Notes under the pieces: model-generated
The model's database searches: none
Told to the model about the DNA's origin: nothing
Seen by the model: only the letters and a program-made list of their open reading frames with translations
Translations under genes and position numbers: made by a program
DNA from: Coniella vitis
Taxonomy: Eukaryota > Ascomycota > Sordariomycetes > Diaporthales > Schizoparmaceae
Assembly: GCA_011317545.1 (NCBI GenBank)
Contig: WUJK01000010.1
Span: 806,001-870,000, forward strand
Reading direction: 5' to 3'
DNA length: 64,000 nucleotides
Part shown: one piece after another, positions 61,549 to 64,000 of the stretch
Layout of the letters: every line of letters starts with the position of its first letter
Numbering within the stretch: position 1 is the first letter of the stretch

Positions 61549-63711
61549 ATGGAGACGCCGTCCTCCGCGACCGTCCTGCAAGAGCTTCATGGCGACCTCA
61601 AGCTGAAGTACGCGCTCCACGCGGCAGCGGTTGAAAGTGCTTGGCGGTCGTTTGACAAAGGCAAACGGGCCAAATGCCTCAAGGCTGGCGCGGCGGATGG
61701 TGCTGTGCTGAGGCACCCGCTGGACACCTCCATGGGCGAGATTTACAAGATCGCACCGGAGTTGAACCTCCGCGACATGACGGGCGACCCGGAATTCCTC
61801 CTGAAGCTGCTGAAGCATCGAGCCACCAAGTCGCTCTTCGAGCAATACTACGACAACGAGCAGGATGGCACCCCCGGCGACGTGAGCTTCATCATGGACA
61901 TGATGCACAAACGCAATCTCCGGCACTTCCAAGCTGATTCTTTCCACGATTGTTTCTCCATGTTCCACGATGACGAGGGATACGGTCTCTCCTATCGTGT
62001 CAAGTCCGACCACGAACAAGTTTTGGCCGGTTTCGCACCCTTTATGCGAAGCTGTGCCATCGTTCCTCAAGCAACGGGAGAGCTGGTCTTGATGAGACAG
62101 TCCTGTCTGCTGCAGTGTCTCAACGTCCTCATCGAAGACATTCTGGAAGAATCAGAAACCCGTGACAAGAAGCAAAGATCCAAAAAGTCCGACAAAGCCG
62201 TGACAGAGGCCATATCCAAGCTGACGTTTCGAGAGACGCCCGTCAAGCTCACACTTCCAGATCTGGTGGCCAGCGCGCGGGACCAAAAGGCCGATCTTGA
62301 GGACTATATTGCTCTACTCTCAACGGAGCCTGTTGTCCTATCCCATGCCGTCAACGTCTGGTTTTTCAGCCAACCAGAACTCCTGGCCGATGAAAAAGGG
62401 CGCACCTTGCCGTTCCATACCGACAAATACATTAGTGCTGCCTTCTTCAACACCGTCCACACGGCGATCCAGGGCGCTGCCATCTGGAACTACCTCAGCC
62501 GCCTCCTTGATCTGCTTCAGAAACCCGGACTCAATAAGGGGCTGAAGGCCATTCTTCTCCAAGAACTGTCAAATACTTGCCATATCGAATTCGGGCGCGT
62601 CCAAGCTGTTTTCAAGCGATATGTCCAGAGAGGCATTGGCGCGAAGCGATTCAAGAGGATTTCCAACGTGTCCGACGTTGTCGGCGGCCCGCGTGTGGCC
62701 ATGAAGGGGGACCCGAAACCTCTACTACGGGACGACCCTCAGCTACACTACCTGCTGAGTCTTTGCCTCCCTGCGACGAACGCATCGAAGGCGACCGATC
62801 ACCTGAAGAAGCTGAGCGACCTCCATAAAGCCCATTCTGCAGAGCGTGAGAAGATGGACGAAATGGAAATTGACTCACTGGCTGACTTGGCTGTGATCGT
62901 TGCGTTCGTTCAGAACCTGTCCCAAGCGGTTTCGATGCCGTCTTTCTCCCGTGTCAAGGGGCAGACTTTCGTGTCCAGATTGCAAGATCTGGAAGCTGAA
63001 CTAAATCTCCTGTCAAAGCAGATTGACTTGCGCGATTTTGTTGTTCCTATCGACAACCTCTTGGAACCGGGCAAGGCTGAGCTCGCCTTGAAGGCACTTG
63101 ATGAGTTTGTTGTCGAAAGAGCCGGAACCAAAATGGGTCTGTTGTACCAAGACTTGGTGGAGGAGTGCCTCGCCGACATCCAACAACAGCATGAAGACAC
63201 ACAAAAGAAGCTCCAACAGGAAAGCAAGGCCGAAGGCACGCTGCATTCCCTTCCAGATGACCGGGAACAGGAAAAGCGAGTGGAGCTGCGCAAGGCGAAA
63301 GCAAAGACGCGCCCAGAACACCCACCCATCTACGAATTTGCAGAACGCGAAAAGTTTCTCGACTCCAAACAGCACATGACCGCATCTGAGACTTACCAAG
63401 TGACACCATCGACAATGGAAGTCTTCACCACAATGTTCGACCAATCCCTCCAGCGCGGTCCCGTGAATTGGACAGCTTTTGAAGCGGCCATGGCGGACTT
63501 GGGATTCTCGGTCATACCAAAGTATGGCTCGGTCTTCACCTTTTACCCCCCAGAAACATGGAACGCCAAGGAGCCATTCACGGTCCATCGACCACATGGG
63601 CCCAAGATTGAAGGGTATAAGTTGCTCGTTGTTGCACAAAGGCTACGCCGAGTGTATGGATGGAGCGAACGGAGCTTTGAGGCTGTCGCCCGTACTGGGC
63701 GTGAAGGCTGA
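61549..63711 (+). CDS. 720-aa fungal protein of unknown function with HicA-like C-terminus
   Basis: Single exon; the ATG at 61549 (context CGCCATGGA) gives 720 residues. The N-terminal two thirds are helical and charged, without a family I can name, though proteins of this type occur across Sordariomycetes. Residues about 560-610 form a Lys/Glu/Gln-rich likely coiled coil. Residues about 640-708 (FEAAMADLGFSV, KYGSVFTFYPP, FTVHRPHGP, KLLVVAQRLRRVYGW) follow the order of the HicA/YcfA dsRBD-like fold: helix, GF-x-V strand, GS turn, strand with aromatic residues, a basic V-H-R-P-H-G segment, then a final helix. The usual GSHH catalytic His is not at the standard place (GSVF), though an H-R-P-H motif follows. 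The relation is inferred from pattern only. No signal peptide or membrane segment. Confidence 0.8.
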   Translation: METPSSATVLQELHGDLKLKYALHAAAVESAWRSFDKGKRAKCLKAGAADGAVLRHPLDTSMGEIYKIAPELNLRDMTGDPEFLLKLLKHRATKSLFEQYYDNEQDGTPGDVSFIMDMMHKRNLRHFQADSFHDCFSMFHDDEGYGLSYRVKSDHEQVLAGFAPFMRSCAIVPQATGELVLMRQSCLLQCLNVLIEDILEESETRDKKQRSKKSDKAVTEAISKLTFRETPVKLTLPDLVASARDQKADLEDYIALLSTEPVVLSHAVNVWFFSQPELLADEKGRTLPFHTDKYISAAFFNTVHTAIQGAAIWNYLSRLLDLLQKPGLNKGLKAILLQELSNTCHIEFGRVQAVFKRYVQRGIGAKRFKRISNVSDVVGGPRVAMKGDPKPLLRDDPQLHYLLSLCLPATNASKATDHLKKLSDLHKAHSAEREKMDEMEIDSLADLAVIVAFVQNLSQAVSMPSFSRVKGQTFVSRLQDLEAELNLLSKQIDLRDFVVPIDNLLEPGKAELALKALDEFVVERAGTKMGLLYQDLVEECLADIQQQHEDTQKKLQQESKAEGTLHSLPDDREQEKRVELRKAKAKTRPEHPPIYEFAEREKFLDSKQHMTASETYQVTPSTMEVFTTMFDQSLQRGPVNWTAFEAAMADLGFSVIPKYGSVFTFYPPETWNAKEPFTVHRPHGPKIEGYKLLVVAQRLRRVYGWSERSFEAVARTGREG

Positions 63712-64000
63712 GTGTTTTCAGGTACCTAAGTATGGCTGGAGAATTGTTGAGAATGTACTTGGGAGACAACGAAGGATGTTGCTCAAGAGCCTAGAATGTA
63801 ATGCGCGGCTCTCTTTGTTGAAACTGAAAAGGCACAGTATGTATTCTTGTATTAAAAAAAGAGTGACTGGAATCATGGAAGAAGCAACAGCAACGCCCAC
63901 ATCCAGGAGTGGTGAGCACAAGCAACCTTTGGCAGTCGGAGCACTTGTTCCACCGAGCCGAGCCGTACAACTGGCGTGCTAGGTGCTGGAGTACAGCGCT
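63712..64000. other. 3' flank of the 720-aa gene to window edge
   Basis: No gene recognised; probable 3' untranslated region then intergenic DNA. Confidence 0.4.

Overview
This window is nuclear DNA of a filamentous ascomycete, most likely a Sordariomycete of the order Hypocreales. The support is short GT-AG introns with CTAAC/CTGAC-like branch sites, compact single genes on both strands, intron-bearing tRNAs, orthologues of standard eukaryotic housekeeping genes, and a repeat block destroyed by CA-to-TA / TG-to-TA transitions, the signature of repeat-induced point mutation (RIP). The exact species cannot be read from the sequence.

Layout. 1-5.9 kb is essentially gene-free, with a possible edge exon. 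5.9-8.0 kb (-) holds a conserved-looking protein of unknown function with one homopolymer frameshift. 11.15-13.0 kb (+) is a Ser/Thr-rich single-pass membrane protein resembling cell-wall stress sensors. 14.4-16.5 kb (-) is a five-exon YTP1-like multi-pass membrane protein. 16.5-21 kb is non-coding and carries a dispersed 9-mer motif. 21.1-22.0 kb (-) is a metallo-beta-lactamase-fold hydrolase.

23.9-35.1 kb is the dense housekeeping core: a SAGA-type deubiquitinase (Ubp8), an eEF1A lysine methyltransferase (Efm5), the complex I 40-kDa subunit (NDUFA9/Nuo40) divergent from the proteasome lid subunit Rpn9, an intron-containing tRNA-Glu and flap endonuclease FEN1/Rad27 with a 5-nt microexon. A tRNA-Lys follows at 36.3 kb. 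37.4-40.6 kb is a broken NACHT-WD40 (NLR-type) gene that has lost its NTPase core. 41.5-43.5 kb (+) is a cytochrome b5-acyl-CoA dehydrogenase fusion. 46.3 kb holds a tiny Cys-rich protein and 47.1-48.4 kb (-) an aminoglycoside-phosphotransferase-like gene with two frameshifts.

49.3-61.0 kb is one nested transposon: an about 4.4-kb hAT DNA transposon (16-bp terminal inverted repeats, 8-bp target duplication, subterminal TTAGTTAGT arrays) into which a 7.26-kb Ty3/gypsy chromovirus-type LTR retrotransposon (339-bp LTRs, 5-bp target duplication) inserted; both were then heavily RIP-mutated. The hAT target site was itself a perfect 17-bp-arm palindrome. Beyond it, 61.5-63.7 kb (+) is a 720-aa single-exon protein whose C-terminus resembles the HicA/YcfA mRNA-interferase fold.

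The housekeeping genes are unrelated in pathway and look independently transcribed; there is no biosynthetic cluster. The most unusual items are the FEN1 microexon, the possible HicA-like domain in a fungal protein, the nested RIP element in a palindromic target, the over-represented TACATAGTA motif at 17.4-19.9 kb, and the degraded NLR.
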